From Cupriavidus sp. U2 (GTDB taxonomy: Bacteria > Pseudomonadota > Gammaproteobacteria > Burkholderiales > Burkholderiaceae): a stretch of DNA of 64,000 bases. Where the stretch lies: positions 62,001-126,000 of the forward strand of contig NZ_RCOG02000027.1 of the NCBI RefSeq assembly GCF_009663685.2, in the 5' to 3' direction. This document shows positions 1 through 9,451 of the stretch, in pieces. Below the pieces are notes generated by a model. That model was not told the DNA's origin, did not search any database, and was given only the letters and a program-made list of their open reading frames with translations. The first letter of the stretch is position 1. Each line of letters opens with the position of its first letter. Both the position numbers and the translations under genes were made by a program.

Positions 1-919
1 GGTCAGGATCTGCTTCATGCGTGCATCGGGCGCGAACGGCTTGCCCTTCTGCATGCCGATGGCCGTGAAGATGCCGGTCATGTCGGGGCCGTACGCGCCG
101 GCCGGCTCTTCCTGGATGATCTGGTTGACCTCTTCATAGAACCGGAAGTTGTTGGCATGCACGGTGTTCATGACCTTGCCCGACAGGTTGATGAACTTCG
201 TCTCCGGCGGGCGTGCCGCGTCAGCCAGCCGGTAGACCCTGAGCCCGGCCTTCAGGCCGGCCACGCCGGGACGCGGGTCGCCATGCTGCATGAACGCCCG
301 GCCGAACAGCAGGTTGCCGTACCGGACTTTTGACGATGTAGTAGCCGCTGGCCGGCAGCTGTCCCGTGTAGCCGGGCGGCACGAACAGGTACTTGCCGCC
401 CTTGCCCTTGTCCGGCCCCGCGTTGCCCATGTCCGTGACATAGCGGAACCAGAAATCGTCAACCACGCCGAGGATGTTCGGCGGGGTTTCCACCACCACC
501 GGGCCGTCCTTGAGATCCATCCAGTTCCAGAAATAGATGGTCTCGCTGTTCGGCGTCAGGTAGATCGACTTCGAATCCATCAGCTGCTCGTACACGCCCA
601 CAGTGCTGTCCACCGCGCCCACGCTGCGCAAGCCCGTGCGGATGGCCACCATCGACGCCCCGGGCACGCCATTCAGGAACGCCTCGACCCCGCGCGCGAA
701 ATCGATGTTGTCAAAGACCTTCTGGGCCGTCGCGGCCGTCGGCACGCCGTCGAAAAACTCCAGCCTGCCGATGCGGGTATCGACCGACGCCGGCGTGGTG
801 ATCTCCGGCGGGATCGGCGTGGTCATCTTGTAGGAAGACGGTGCCTGCGACGCACACCCGGCAAGCCCGGCGGCAAGCAGCGCCAGGCTGCCCAGCCTGA
901 TGGCAACGGAATTCGGCAT
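1..919 (-). pseudogene. DUF1254-family lipoprotein, frameshifted and cut by the window edge
   Basis: The intact N-terminus begins at an ATG at 919, preceded by a GAGGAG ribosome site 8 bases upstream. It has a lipoprotein signal peptide with lipobox LAGC and then a DUF1254-type domain (segments such as YLTPNSETIYFWNW and DFWFRYVTDMGN). After GYYIVKS, near position 322, the frame is lost: the starting frame runs into unrelated residues and stops at 221. A neighbouring frame continues perfectly from YGNLLFGRAFMQHGDPRPG to the window start, ending in the DUF1254/DUF1214-like KGKPFAPDARMKQILT. One base too many or two too few explains this. It is either a real pseudogene or an assembly indel. The family is uncharacterised; export as a lipoprotein is inferred. 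Confidence 0.8.
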
Positions 920-1032
920 GAAAACGGCTCCTCGAGGATTCGGACACGCGCCGAACATAGCGCAGCCGCCTCAAGCCGTCGATTCAAAGTCTTCGCAGCC
1001 GATCTAAAAGATTTCGATGCCAACCAGCCTGT

Positions 1033-1671
1033 TCAGAACTTCGGAATCCGCAGCGTCTTGCTGATCATCAGGGAGCCGCTCAGCACGAACAGCAGCGACA
1101 TCGGGTGGAACGTGCCCGGGCCGATGGCCATCGCGCCCGCTGGCAGGGCATCGCCGATCAGCCCGTGCGACGCGCACCAGGCCAGGATGCCGGTAAGTAC
1201 CACGCTGGTGGGAATGGGCGTGCCTTCGAAGTACTTGACCTTGCCCAGGGCCGAGCCTTCGGCCAGGGTCTCGGCCGTGACGTTGAAGCGGGCCAGGCGG
1301 CTGACGCCGCAGCAGACGAAGTAGATCAGCGCGGCCAGGTCCCAGCCGCCGCGCATGCCGGCGGCGAAAGCCAGGGTGGCCGGGCCGACGCCGAACGAGA
1401 TGATGTCTGACAGGGAATCCAGCTCACGGCCCAGCGCGGAATTGGCGTGGCGCCAGCGGGCGATGCGGCCGTCCAGCACATCGAAGATGAACGCGGCCGG
1501 CGCCAGCGCCGCCGCGATATAGAAATGCCTGAGCGACGGCTCGGCAACGAAATACATCGCGTAGAACACCGAGCCCATGCCGCATGCCGCATTGGCCAGC
1601 GTGAAGAAATCCGCCAGCTGCAGGTCGCGCAGCATCGAGAAATGCCGGGGGCGCTGCTGAGGGGTCGACAT
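1033..1671 (-). CDS. pssA: CDP-diacylglycerol-serine O-phosphatidyltransferase
   Basis: A 212-residue membrane enzyme that makes phosphatidylserine from CDP-diacylglycerol and serine, the first step to phosphatidylethanolamine. The CDP-alcohol phosphatidyltransferase signature is complete (D-x2-D-G-x2-A-R-x8-G-x3-D-x3-D, seen as DVLDGRIARW followed by GRELDSLSD). Several hydrophobic helices follow. An AAGGAG site lies about 10 bases before the ATG. The length fits the short type II enzyme of beta-proteobacteria. Neighbours on either side are unrelated; the gene appears to have its own transcript. Confidence 0.93.
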   Translation of the reverse strand: MSTPQQRPRHFSMLRDLQLADFFTLANAACGMGSVFYAMYFVAEPSLRHFYIAAALAPAAFIFDVLDGRIARWRHANSALGRELDSLSDIISFGVGPATLAFAAGMRGGWDLAALIYFVCCGVSRLARFNVTAETLAEGSALGKVKYFEGTPIPTSVVLTGILAWCASHGLIGDALPAGAMAIGPGTFHPMSLLFVLSGSLMISKTLRIPKF

Positions 1672-1740
1672 GCGGCGGGCTCCTTTGGCGCATCGGCGCC
1701 TGCGTCACGTGCGTGGGCGGTCAGTTGCGATCGGGGCCGC

Positions 1741-2031
1741 TCAGAGCACCGTGTTGACGTGATGGACGGCCGGCGGCGCGGCAAAGCAGTCGCTGACCAG
1801 CGTGCGCCATTGCTGGAATTCTTCGGACTCGCGGAAATGGACCATATGGTCTTCCACGGTCTCCCAGGCCACCACCAGCGCGTACTGCGACGGCTGTTCG
1901 ATCGACCGCTGCAGATTCAGGCCATGGCAGCCCTTGGACCGCAGGAACAGCGGCTTGGCCTTGGCCACGTTGGCCTCGAACTGTGCTTCCATGCCGGGCT
2001 TGATCGTGATCTGTGCAATTTCGTGAATCAT
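1741..2031 (-). CDS. antibiotic biosynthesis monooxygenase (ABM) domain protein
   Basis: A 96-residue single-domain protein of the dimeric ferredoxin-like ABM fold. Family features are the opening MIHEIAQITIKPGMEAQFEANV, a central SIEQPSQYALVVAWET strand and a FRESEEFQQWR helix. Such proteins act as small cofactor-free oxygenases or as putative quinol-handling proteins; the substrate cannot be told from the sequence. It is cytosolic with no signal peptide. It lies between pssA and the DUF2127 gene on the same strand, separated from both by short gaps, so co-transcription is possible but not shown. Confidence 0.8.
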   Translation of the reverse strand: MIHEIAQITIKPGMEAQFEANVAKAKPLFLRSKGCHGLNLQRSIEQPSQYALVVAWETVEDHMVHFRESEEFQQWRTLVSDCFAAPPAVHHVNTVL

Positions 2032-2146
2032 GATGGGTCTCTAGGGCGGTTGATATCGGTGGCTGTCTGACAGCACCGCGTGGCAGGGCAGCCGCACGCC
2101 ACGCGCGCGGCATCGCGTCTACCTTAGCAGATTTGGGCTGCCCGGC

Positions 2147-2650
2147 TTACTTGACCGTGTGGCGTGCCAGGCTTTGCAACAGGTAGACCACCACCAGCGC
2201 GTTGGCCACCGCCAGCCCCACATGGATCCACGTGGGATGCCGCACGGCCTCGTACAGCTCCACCGGAATGTAGATCCCGCCCGACCAGACGCCAAGCCAG
2301 TTACCCCAGGCACGCCCAAACCACAGTCCGTAGGCCTCAGCGAAGCGCATCAGCGCGTACACCGCGGCCGATCCGCCGATGGCCCACAGCCGGCCGTCGC
2401 TGGGATGCGACAGCAGGGCCAGGAAGACCTTCGGATAGTGGCTGGCGGGATTCAGGTGGAAGCGGCCGACAATGGCTTCGGCCAGCGCCTGGGCGTCAGC
2501 GTGCAGCAACGCCACCAGGCCCAGCCCGGCCAGGATCACCAGGGCGCCCTTGGCGGCTTCGAACAGGGCAATGCTCTTGAGGCCAATTCCTTGGCTGACG
2601 TGCGCCATGACGGGGTCGGGAAAATCAGCGAAGTCGCCATTGTGCAACAT
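2147..2650 (-). CDS. DUF2127-family membrane protein
   Basis: A 167-residue integral membrane protein with three or four hydrophobic helices. It matches the DUF2127 pattern: GLKSIALFEAAKGALVILAG, then FHLNPASHYP, then an ALMRFAEAYGLW segment and a WGNWLGVWSGGIYIPVELYE segment. The function is unknown. The start is set by a TGATG overlap with the stop codon of the upstream secreted-protein gene and by an AGGGA ribosome site, which argues for translational coupling. An internal ATG at 2608 would give a version closer to the family's usual start and remains possible. Confidence 0.72.
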   Translation of the reverse strand: MLHNGDFADFPDPVMAHVSQGIGLKSIALFEAAKGALVILAGLGLVALLHADAQALAEAIVGRFHLNPASHYPKVFLALLSHPSDGRLWAIGGSAAVYALMRFAEAYGLWFGRAWGNWLGVWSGGIYIPVELYEAVRHPTWIHVGLAVANALVVVYLLQSLARHTVK

Positions 2651-3045
2651 CAACGTCCCTGGCGCTCCACCATCGGCCCATTGGCGTCGATGCCGCCGCC
2701 CGCCTCCAGCGGCCCGTTGACCGTCAGCGGACCGTCGACATAGAGATCGCCGTGCACCACCATCGATCCCTGCACGGTCAACGGCCCATGAAAGACCTTG
2801 AGTAGCGACCGCTCCATCGGCGGCGGATACCCGTGGCCGGGCGTGGCGAACCACGCAGCGGTCAGCGGGCCGTTGGCGTAGACATGGCCGTCCACGCTCA
2901 GGGTGCCGTTCACCGTGGCCGGCCCTTTCACCCGTGCCGAACCGCCCACGGCGATAGAGCCGGTGACGGACTGCGCGCCACAGACAACAGGCAGCACGGT
3001 GCCGAGCAGGACAACCGCGACGGCCATCCGGCGAAGGATTCGCAT
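2650..3045 (-). CDS. exported repeat protein with bactofilin-like pattern
   Basis: A 131-residue protein with a Sec signal peptide (basic MRILRR, hydrophobic core, cleavage likely near VCGAQS). The mature part is built of short V-x-G / N-G-P-L-T repeats, for example GSIAVGG, GPATVNGTLSVDG, GPLTVQG, GDLYVDGPLTVNG and GGIDANG. This is the alternating hydrophobic-glycine rhythm expected of a beta-helix or bactofilin-like polymer. No close family is recognised and no catalytic residues stand out. The start has a GGGAGG ribosome site. The gene overlaps the DUF2127 gene by TGATG, so the two are probably made together and may act together at the envelope (inference). Confidence 0.65.
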   Translation of the reverse strand: MRILRRMAVAVVLLGTVLPVVCGAQSVTGSIAVGGSARVKGPATVNGTLSVDGHVYANGPLTAAWFATPGHGYPPPMERSLLKVFHGPLTVQGSMVVHGDLYVDGPLTVNGPLEAGGGIDANGPMVERQGR

Positions 3046-3138
3046 ATCGGCCCCTCCCTAAAACAGAACTGGCGCGATCTTTCCAGTGTAGTGACCTGGA
3101 AACATCGCGCCAGCCATGTTTGTGACCGATTGTGTTTA

Positions 3139-3168
3139 CCACCCTCCCCCGCTTGCGAGAGGGGGTGG
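3139..3168. repeat. GC-rich hairpin downstream of the efflux operon
   Basis: An imperfect inverted repeat (CCACCCTCCCCCGC, then GAGAGGGGGTGG) lies between the exported repeat protein gene and the end of the outer-membrane channel gene. It resembles the CCCTCTCCCGC/GCGGGAGAGGG hairpins at 11632 and 33795. It may end transcription of the efflux operon, although it lacks a clear T-run. Confidence 0.45.
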
Positions 3169-3194
3169 CCACCACGGCGGCAGGCGAACCTGCC

Positions 3195-4691
3195 TCAGTT
3201 CTTCGCCACCGCCTCCGGCAACGGCCCCCAGCCGCCGCCCAGACTGCGCACCAGCGCCACCGTCGCCGCCGCACGCAGGCCGGCCACCGCGTTGGCATCG
3301 CGCTGCGACTGCAGCACGGTGCGGTCCGCGTCGATCACCGTCAGGTAATCGACGGCGCCCGCGTCGTAGCGGCTGCGCGAAATGCGCTGGGCACGCCTGG
3401 CGCCAGCCAGTGCGCCGTCGAGCGCCGTGGCCTGCTGGCTGAGCCAGCGCACATCGGCCAGGCTGTCTTCGACCTCGCGGAAGGCCACCAGCACGGTCTG
3501 CTGGTAGCGCGCCACACTTTCCTCGTGGGCAGCACGGGCGCCGGCCAGGTTCGAGCTGTTGCGGCCACCGTCAAAGATGGTTTGCGCCACCGTCGTGCCC
3601 ACCAGCGGCCCGAGCATCCATGTCCGCGACGACCACTTGAACAGGTTCGACAGGTCCGAAGACTCGAAGCCGAACAGCGCCGTCAGCGAGATGCGCGGGA
3701 AGAACGCGGCCTTTGCAATGCCGATCCGCGCATTGGCGGCCGCCATCTGGCGCTCGGCCGCGGCGATGTCGGGCCGGCGCTCAAGCAGTTCCGACGGCAG
3801 CCCCGCCGGCACTGCCACCGGCGCGGTGTCGAACGGCCTGGCGGCCAGCCCGAACTGCGACGGGGCCACGCCGGTCAGCACCGCCAGCGCATGTTCCTGG
3901 TTGGCACGGCGACGCTCGATGCTGGCCAGGTCGGCACGCGCCGTGCCCAGTTCCGATTCGGCGCGGGCCGGGTCCAGGTCGGTCGTCTCGCCCGCCTCGT
4001 AACGCTTGCGCAGCAGCGACAGCGAATCCTCGCGCAACTTGATCGTCGCGTTCAGCAGTTCACGGTCGCTGTCGAGCGTACGCAGGGCGAAGTAAGCCTG
4101 CGCCACATCGGCCTGCAGCGCGAGCTGGACCGATCGGTACAGGTCCTCGGCGCCCTTTTCTTCGGCGCGGGCAGCGTTCACGCTGCTGGCCACGCGACCG
4201 AACAGGTCGAGCTCGTAGTTGGCGAACAGCCGCGCCTTGTACACGGTCTGCGGCGACACGCGGGTGCCATCGGGCAGGCCCTGCGACGCGGCCGACGGCT
4301 GCGTACGCGTCGGGTCGAAGCCCGCGCTCAGCTGCGGATACATGTCCGCCTCGGTGGCGCCCGTGAACGCCCGCGCCTGCTTCAGGCGGGCTGCGGCTGC
4401 GGCCAGGTCCTGGTTATGCGCGTTGGCGGCGTCGATCAGCCGGTCCAGTTCGGCGTCGCCGAACACGCGCCACCAGTCGCCGCGCTGCTGGCCTTCGGCC
4501 GGCGTGGCGGTCTTCCACTGCGCGCCTTCGGTGGCGGCTGCATCGGCCTCCTTGAAGGTGGCGGCGGTGGGCGTCTCGGGCACCTTGTAGGTCGGTGCCA
4601 GCGAGCAGCCCGCCAGCACCAGCGCGGCGGCCAGGGCACCAAGCCTGGGCAGGTACTGCTTCATCACGATGTTGTTCATGTCTTTCACCAT
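3195..4691 (-). CDS. opcM: RND efflux outer-membrane channel lipoprotein (NodT/OpcM family)
   Basis: About 498 residues. It begins with a lipoprotein signal (MKQYLPRLGALAAALVLAGC, acylated Cys) and continues as two tandem outer-membrane efflux protein repeats with typical phrases such as AAARLKQARAFTGATEADMYPQLSAG, LPSELLERRPDIAAAERQMAAANARIGIAKAAFFPRIS and VAFREVEDSLADVR. It forms the trimeric TolC-like exit duct for the pump encoded upstream. The pump's TGA overlaps the start region (TGATG at 4691), so translation is coupled; starts at 4679 or 4661 are also possible. The symbol follows the Burkholderia ceo locus by gene order and family; orthology was not tested. Confidence 0.88.
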   Translation of the reverse strand: MVKDMNNIVMKQYLPRLGALAAALVLAGCSLAPTYKVPETPTAATFKEADAAATEGAQWKTATPAEGQQRGDWWRVFGDAELDRLIDAANAHNQDLAAAAARLKQARAFTGATEADMYPQLSAGFDPTRTQPSAASQGLPDGTRVSPQTVYKARLFANYELDLFGRVASSVNAARAEEKGAEDLYRSVQLALQADVAQAYFALRTLDSDRELLNATIKLREDSLSLLRKRYEAGETTDLDPARAESELGTARADLASIERRRANQEHALAVLTGVAPSQFGLAARPFDTAPVAVPAGLPSELLERRPDIAAAERQMAAANARIGIAKAAFFPRISLTALFGFESSDLSNLFKWSSRTWMLGPLVGTTVAQTIFDGGRNSSNLAGARAAHEESVARYQQTVLVAFREVEDSLADVRWLSQQATALDGALAGARRAQRISRSRYDAGAVDYLTVIDADRTVLQSQRDANAVAGLRAAATVALVRSLGGGWGPLPEAVAKN

Positions 4692-7600
4692 CACTCTGCG
4701 GACGGCACGGCGTGCGAAGCCGGCACATCCGTCGCAACCGCTTCACGACGCTGCTTGCGGGTGGCCAGCAGGCGCAGTGCCACGTAGAACACCGGCGTCA
4801 GGAACAGGCCGAAGAACGTCACGCCCAGCATCCCCGCGAACACCGCCACGCCCATGGCATGGCGCATTTCCGCGCCGGCGCCGGTGGAGACCACCAGCGG
4901 CACCACGCCCATGATGAACGCGAACGACGTCATCAGGATCGGGCGCAGACGCAGGCGGCTGGCTTCGATCGCGGCCTGCACCACGGTGCGGCCCTGGTGT
5001 TCCAGTTCCCGGGCGAACTCCACGATCAGGATCGCGTTTTTCGCGGACAGCCCCACCAGCACGATGAAACCGATCTGCGTGAAGATGTTGTTGTCGCCAC
5101 GTGTCAGCCAGACACCGGTCATGGCGGCCAGCAGGCTCATCGGCACGATCAGGATCACCGCCAGCGGCAGCGTCAGGCTTTCGTACTGGGCGGCCAGCAC
5201 CAGGAACACCAGCAGCACGCACAGCGGGAAGATCCACACCCCGGCGTTACCGGCCAGGATGTCCTGGTACGTCAGCTCGGTCCACTCGAAGCCGATGCCC
5301 TTGGGCAGCGTTTCGGCGGCAATGCGCTCGGCAGCGGCCTGGGCCTGGCCCGACGAGAAGCCCGGGGCCGGACCACCGTTCATGTCGGCGGCGGTAAAGC
5401 CGTTGTAGCGCGTGACGCTATCCGGACCGAAGCCCTGCTTGACCTTCACCAGCGACGACAGCGGCACCATTTCGCCGGAGGTGCTGCGCGCCTTCAGTTG
5501 CAGGATGTCCTCGGCATGCTGGCGGAACTGCGCATCGGCCTGCACCTTGACCTGATACGTACGCCCGAACTTGTTGAAGTCGTTCACGTACGACGAGCCA
5601 AGATAGGTCTGCAGCGTCTCGAACACATCGGTCACCGGCACGCCCAGCTGCTTGGCCTTGGTACGGTCAAGCTGCACGTCGAGCTGCGGCACGTTCACCT
5701 GGTAGTTGCTGAAGATACCAGCCAGTTCCGGGGTTGCGCGCGCCTTGGTCATGAACGCGTTGGTGGCGCTGAACAATTCGTCGTAACCCAATGCGGCACG
5801 GTCCTCGATCATCATCTTGAACCCGCCGATCGTGCCCAGGCCCTGTACCGGCGGCGGCGGGAACACGGCGATGAACGCGTCCTGGATCGACCCGTACTGC
5901 TTGTTCAGGTCGGCGGCAATCGCATTGCCGGACAGCTCCTTGCTCTTGCGCTTGTCGAACGGGTCCAGCGTGACGAACACGATGCCGGCGCTCGGGCTGT
6001 TGGTGAAGCCGTTGATCGACAGGCCCGGGAAAGCCACGGCCGATTCCACGCCCGGATGCTTGAGCGCGATATCCGACATGCGGCGGATCACGTCCTCGGT
6101 GCGGTCCAGCGTGGCGCCGTCAGGCAGCTTGGCGAAGCTCACCAGATACTGCTTGTCCTGCGCCGGCACGAAGCCCTTCGGCACCATCTGGAACACACCC
6201 CAGGTGGCCACCAGCATCACGGCGTAGACGCCGAACACCGAACCCTTGCGGCGGATCACGCCCTTCACGCCCCGGCCATAGTTGTCCGAGCTGCGGCCGA
6301 AGAAGCGGTTGAAGCGGGCGAAGAAGCCACCGAAGACACGGTCCATGCCACGCGTCAGCCAGTCCTTGGGCGCGTCGTGGCCCTTGAGCAGCAGCGCGGA
6401 CAGGGCCGGAGACAGCGTCAGCGAGTTGAACGCCGAGATGATCGTCGAGATCGAGATCGTCAGCGCGAACTGCTTGTAGAACTGGCCGGTCAGGCCCGTC
6501 ATGAACGCCAGCGGCACGAACACGGCGATCAGCGTCAGGGCGATGGCGATGATCGGGCCGGACACTTCGCGCATGGCCTTGTAGGTGGCTTCCTTCGGCG
6601 ACAGCCCTTCCTCGATGTTCCGCTCGACGTTTTCCACCACCACGATCGCATCGTCCACCACGATACCGATCGCGAGCACCAGGCCGAACAGGCTCAGCGC
6701 GTTGATCGAGAAGCCGAACGCATGCATCAGGCCGAACGTACCGACGATGGACACCGGCACCGCCAGCAGCGGGATGATCGATGCGCGCCACGTCTGCAGG
6801 AACAGGATCACCACCAGCACCACCAGCGCGATGGCCTCGAACAGCGTGTGGACCACTGCCTCGATCGAATGGCGCACGAACTGCGTCGGGTCATAGACGA
6901 TGCTGTAGTCCACGCCTTCGGGCATGTTGGCCTTCAGCTCGGCCATGGTCTTGCGCACGTCGTTCGAGATCTGGATCGCGTTGGAGCCCGGCGACTGGAA
7001 GATCGGCAGCGCCACGGCGGACTTGTTGTCCAGCAGCGAGCGCAGCGCGTATTCCGACGCACCCAGTTCGATGCGCGCGATGTCCTTCAGGTACGTCACC
7101 ACGCCGTCGGGCGAAGTCTTGACGATGATGTCGCCAAACTCCTCCACGGTCTGCAGACGGCCCTGGGCGTTCACCGACAGCTGCAGGTCGGTGCCCGGCA
7201 GCGACGGCGACTGGCCGATCACGCCGGCCGCCACCTGCACGTTCTGCTCGCGGATGGCGCGCACCACGTCGGACGCGGCCAGGCCGCGCTCGGCGATCTT
7301 CTCGGGATTCACCCAGACACGCATCGAGTAGTCGCCCGAGCCGAACATCTGCACCTGACCCACGCCCTGGATCCGCGCAAGGCGGTCCTTCACGTTGATC
7401 AGCGCGTAGTTGCGCAGGTACGTCATGTCGTAGCGGTCGTTCGGCGACACCAGGTGGACCACCATGGTCAGGTCAGGCGAGCTCTTGACCGTGGTGATGC
7501 CCAGCCGGCGCACGTCCTCGGGCAAGCGCGGCTCGGCCTGCGAGACACGGTTCTGCACCAGCTGCTGCGCCTTGTCCGGGTCGGTGCCCAGCTTGAAGGT

Positions 7601-7882
7601 CACCGTCAGCGTCAGGTTGCCATCGCTGTTGGCCTGCGAGTTCATGTACAGCATGTCCTCGACGCCGTTGATCTGTTCCTCCAGCGGCGTGGCCACGGTC
7701 TCGGCGATCACCTTCGGGTTGGCGCCCGGGAACTGCGCGCGCACCACCACCGAGGGCGGTACCACTTCCGGGTACTCCGAGATCGGTAGCTTGAACATCG
7801 AGATGGCGCCGATCAGGAAGATCAGCACCGACAGCACGCCCGCGAAAATGGGGCGATCGATAAAGAATTTCGAGAGATTCAT
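4691..7882 (-). CDS. ceoB: RND multidrug efflux pump inner-membrane transporter (CeoB/MexF-like)
   Basis: A 1063-residue HAE1-type resistance-nodulation-division pump of full length. It starts MNLSKFFIDRPIFAGVLS, with 12 predicted membrane helices and two large periplasmic loops. Helix 4 carries the proton-relay aspartates in GIVVDDAIVVVENVERN. The proline-rich IPLLAVPVSIVGTFG and GLSAKNAILIVEFARE segments are those of AcrB/MexF relatives. It uses proton influx to expel hydrophobic compounds through the periplasmic adaptor and outer-membrane channel encoded on either side. Chloramphenicol, trimethoprim and fluoroquinolones are substrates of Burkholderia CeoAB-OpcM/BpeEF-OprC; substrates here are only inferred. 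Confidence 0.92.
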   Translation of the reverse strand: MNLSKFFIDRPIFAGVLSVLIFLIGAISMFKLPISEYPEVVPPSVVVRAQFPGANPKVIAETVATPLEEQINGVEDMLYMNSQANSDGNLTLTVTFKLGTDPDKAQQLVQNRVSQAEPRLPEDVRRLGITTVKSSPDLTMVVHLVSPNDRYDMTYLRNYALINVKDRLARIQGVGQVQMFGSGDYSMRVWVNPEKIAERGLAASDVVRAIREQNVQVAAGVIGQSPSLPGTDLQLSVNAQGRLQTVEEFGDIIVKTSPDGVVTYLKDIARIELGASEYALRSLLDNKSAVALPIFQSPGSNAIQISNDVRKTMAELKANMPEGVDYSIVYDPTQFVRHSIEAVVHTLFEAIALVVLVVILFLQTWRASIIPLLAVPVSIVGTFGLMHAFGFSINALSLFGLVLAIGIVVDDAIVVVENVERNIEEGLSPKEATYKAMREVSGPIIAIALTLIAVFVPLAFMTGLTGQFYKQFALTISISTIISAFNSLTLSPALSALLLKGHDAPKDWLTRGMDRVFGGFFARFNRFFGRSSDNYGRGVKGVIRRKGSVFGVYAVMLVATWGVFQMVPKGFVPAQDKQYLVSFAKLPDGATLDRTEDVIRRMSDIALKHPGVESAVAFPGLSINGFTNSPSAGIVFVTLDPFDKRKSKELSGNAIAADLNKQYGSIQDAFIAVFPPPPVQGLGTIGGFKMMIEDRAALGYDELFSATNAFMTKARATPELAGIFSNYQVNVPQLDVQLDRTKAKQLGVPVTDVFETLQTYLGSSYVNDFNKFGRTYQVKVQADAQFRQHAEDILQLKARSTSGEMVPLSSLVKVKQGFGPDSVTRYNGFTAADMNGGPAPGFSSGQAQAAAERIAAETLPKGIGFEWTELTYQDILAGNAGVWIFPLCVLLVFLVLAAQYESLTLPLAVILIVPMSLLAAMTGVWLTRGDNNIFTQIGFIVLVGLSAKNAILIVEFARELEHQGRTVVQAAIEASRLRLRPILMTSFAFIMGVVPLVVSTGAGAEMRHAMGVAVFAGMLGVTFFGLFLTPVFYVALRLLATRKQRREAVATDVPASHAVPSAE

Positions 7883-7985
7883 CTTGGTCTCGGCGAAAGC
7901 AGTCCCCCTGGCCGTCCGCTCGTCGAGCGGACGCCATGTACTGCTGCAGGGGGAATTTCAGTTCGGTGTGGCTTCGGGCGGGCGC

Positions 7986-9224
7986 TCAGCTCACCTTGGC
8001 CCTGCCGGCCTTGCCCTCTTCCGCGGCCTGCTTGCGGTCGGGGGTGGTGCCGCGCGGCTCAAGCTCGCTGCGATAGGCCATGGCCACGGCCTTCGGGGCC
8101 ACGGTGTCGCCCGGACGCACGCGCATCAGGCCGTTCACCACGATGTTCTCGCCCGGTTGCAGCCCCTTGCGGATCACGCGCAGCCCTTCGTACGTCGGTC
8201 CAAGCTCGACTTCGCGATACACGAGCTTGTTGGCCTTGTCGACCACGAGCACGAACTTCTTGCCCTGGTCGGTACCGATGGCGCGATCGTTGACCAGCAC
8301 GGCCGGGTGCGGCGAGCCGCCGCCGAGCTTGACCTTGGCGTACAGGCCCGGCAGCAGGCGGCCATCCTCGTTGTCGAACACGGCGCGCACGCGGATGGTA
8401 CCGCTACGCGTATCGAGCCGGTTGTCGATCGAATGGATCTTGCCCTTGTGCGGATTGCCGTCCTCGTTGGCCAGGCCCAGGAATACCGGCAGGTCGTTCT
8501 TGCCGCCACTGGCGCCCGGCGCCGTGTAGCGCAGGTAGCTCTGCTCGTCGACATCGAAGCTGGCATACACCGGCGAGACCGACACGACCGAAGTCAGCGG
8601 CGGCGACGCGGCGCCCGCGGCCACCAGGTTGCCCACGGTGATTTCCGCACGCGACACCTTGCCCGAGACCGGTGCAACGATGCGCGTGTAGCTCAGGTTC
8701 AGCTTTGCCACTTCCAGCGCCGCCTGCGCGCCGCGCACGTCCGCCGACATCTCGCTGGCGGCGTTGATGCGCTCGTCGAACTCGCGGCGCGAGATCGCGT
8801 TGTCGTCCAGCAGGCGCTGCGCACGGGCCTTCTCGGTCTGTGCATGCGATGCACGGACCTGCGCAGCGGCCAGCGCCGCTTCGGCGCGTGCCACTTCGGC
8901 GGCGTACGGGCGCGGATCGATCGTGAACAGGGGGTCGCCCTTCTTCACGATGGAGCCTTCCCGGAAATGCACCGTTTCGATGGTGCCGGAAACGCGCGGA
9001 CGGATCTCCACGCGGTCCACGGCTTCGATGCGGCCCGAGAACTCATCCCATTCGGTGATGGTCTGGCCCACCGCGGCGGACACTTCCACGGCCGGCGCCG
9101 GGGGCGGCGTATTGGCCTGTGCTTCCCCGCCGTGCCAGGGTTGCAGTACCGAGGTTGCCACGCCCGCCCCAAGGATTGCCACGATGGCAAAGGCGATCAG
9201 CGTGCGTCGAGACTTGTCATTCAT
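7986..9224 (-). CDS. ceoA: RND efflux periplasmic adaptor subunit (CeoA/MexE-like)
   Basis: A 412-residue membrane fusion protein. An N-terminal hydrophobic segment (residues 9-27) exports or anchors it. It is followed by the biotinyl-lipoyl-like halves (RVSGTIETVHFREGSIVKKGDPLFTIDP and SYTRIVAPVSGKVSRAEITVGNLV), a coiled-coil hairpin rich in Ala/Arg between them, and beta-barrel and membrane-proximal domains ending in GLMRVRPGDTVAPK. It bridges the RND pump and the outer-membrane channel. A GGAG ribosome site precedes the ATG. The pump gene follows after about 100 bases. Confidence 0.92.
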   Translation of the reverse strand: MNDKSRRTLIAFAIVAILGAGVATSVLQPWHGGEAQANTPPPAPAVEVSAAVGQTITEWDEFSGRIEAVDRVEIRPRVSGTIETVHFREGSIVKKGDPLFTIDPRPYAAEVARAEAALAAAQVRASHAQTEKARAQRLLDDNAISRREFDERINAASEMSADVRGAQAALEVAKLNLSYTRIVAPVSGKVSRAEITVGNLVAAGAASPPLTSVVSVSPVYASFDVDEQSYLRYTAPGASGGKNDLPVFLGLANEDGNPHKGKIHSIDNRLDTRSGTIRVRAVFDNEDGRLLPGLYAKVKLGGGSPHPAVLVNDRAIGTDQGKKFVLVVDKANKLVYREVELGPTYEGLRVIRKGLQPGENIVVNGLMRVRPGDTVAPKAVAMAYRSELEPRGTTPDRKQAAEEGKAGRAKVS

Positions 9225-9451
9225 CTTTCTTCACTCCGTGTTTCGTCGGGTTTCTTCAACTGGAAAAGCAAAAATTCAGGCCGAACGCTGCCCGCCCGCC
9301 CAGAGGGCCGGAAAAACGGGAACAACAAGGGGTCCTCCGTCCCGGATCGGACAGAAGCAAGCCACTACAGGGGTGCCAGCCTCAAAGGGCGCTGGCGGGA
9401 GAATCCGGCACCGTCACAGCTTTCACGGCGCCGGCCGGCGTTCGGACCGGA

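Noticed and set aside
4595..7789. A 1064-residue open frame on the plus strand opposite the RND pump gene
   Set aside because: It mirrors the pump gene, has His/Arg-rich unnatural composition and no ribosome site; long antisense frames are common in GC-rich DNA.
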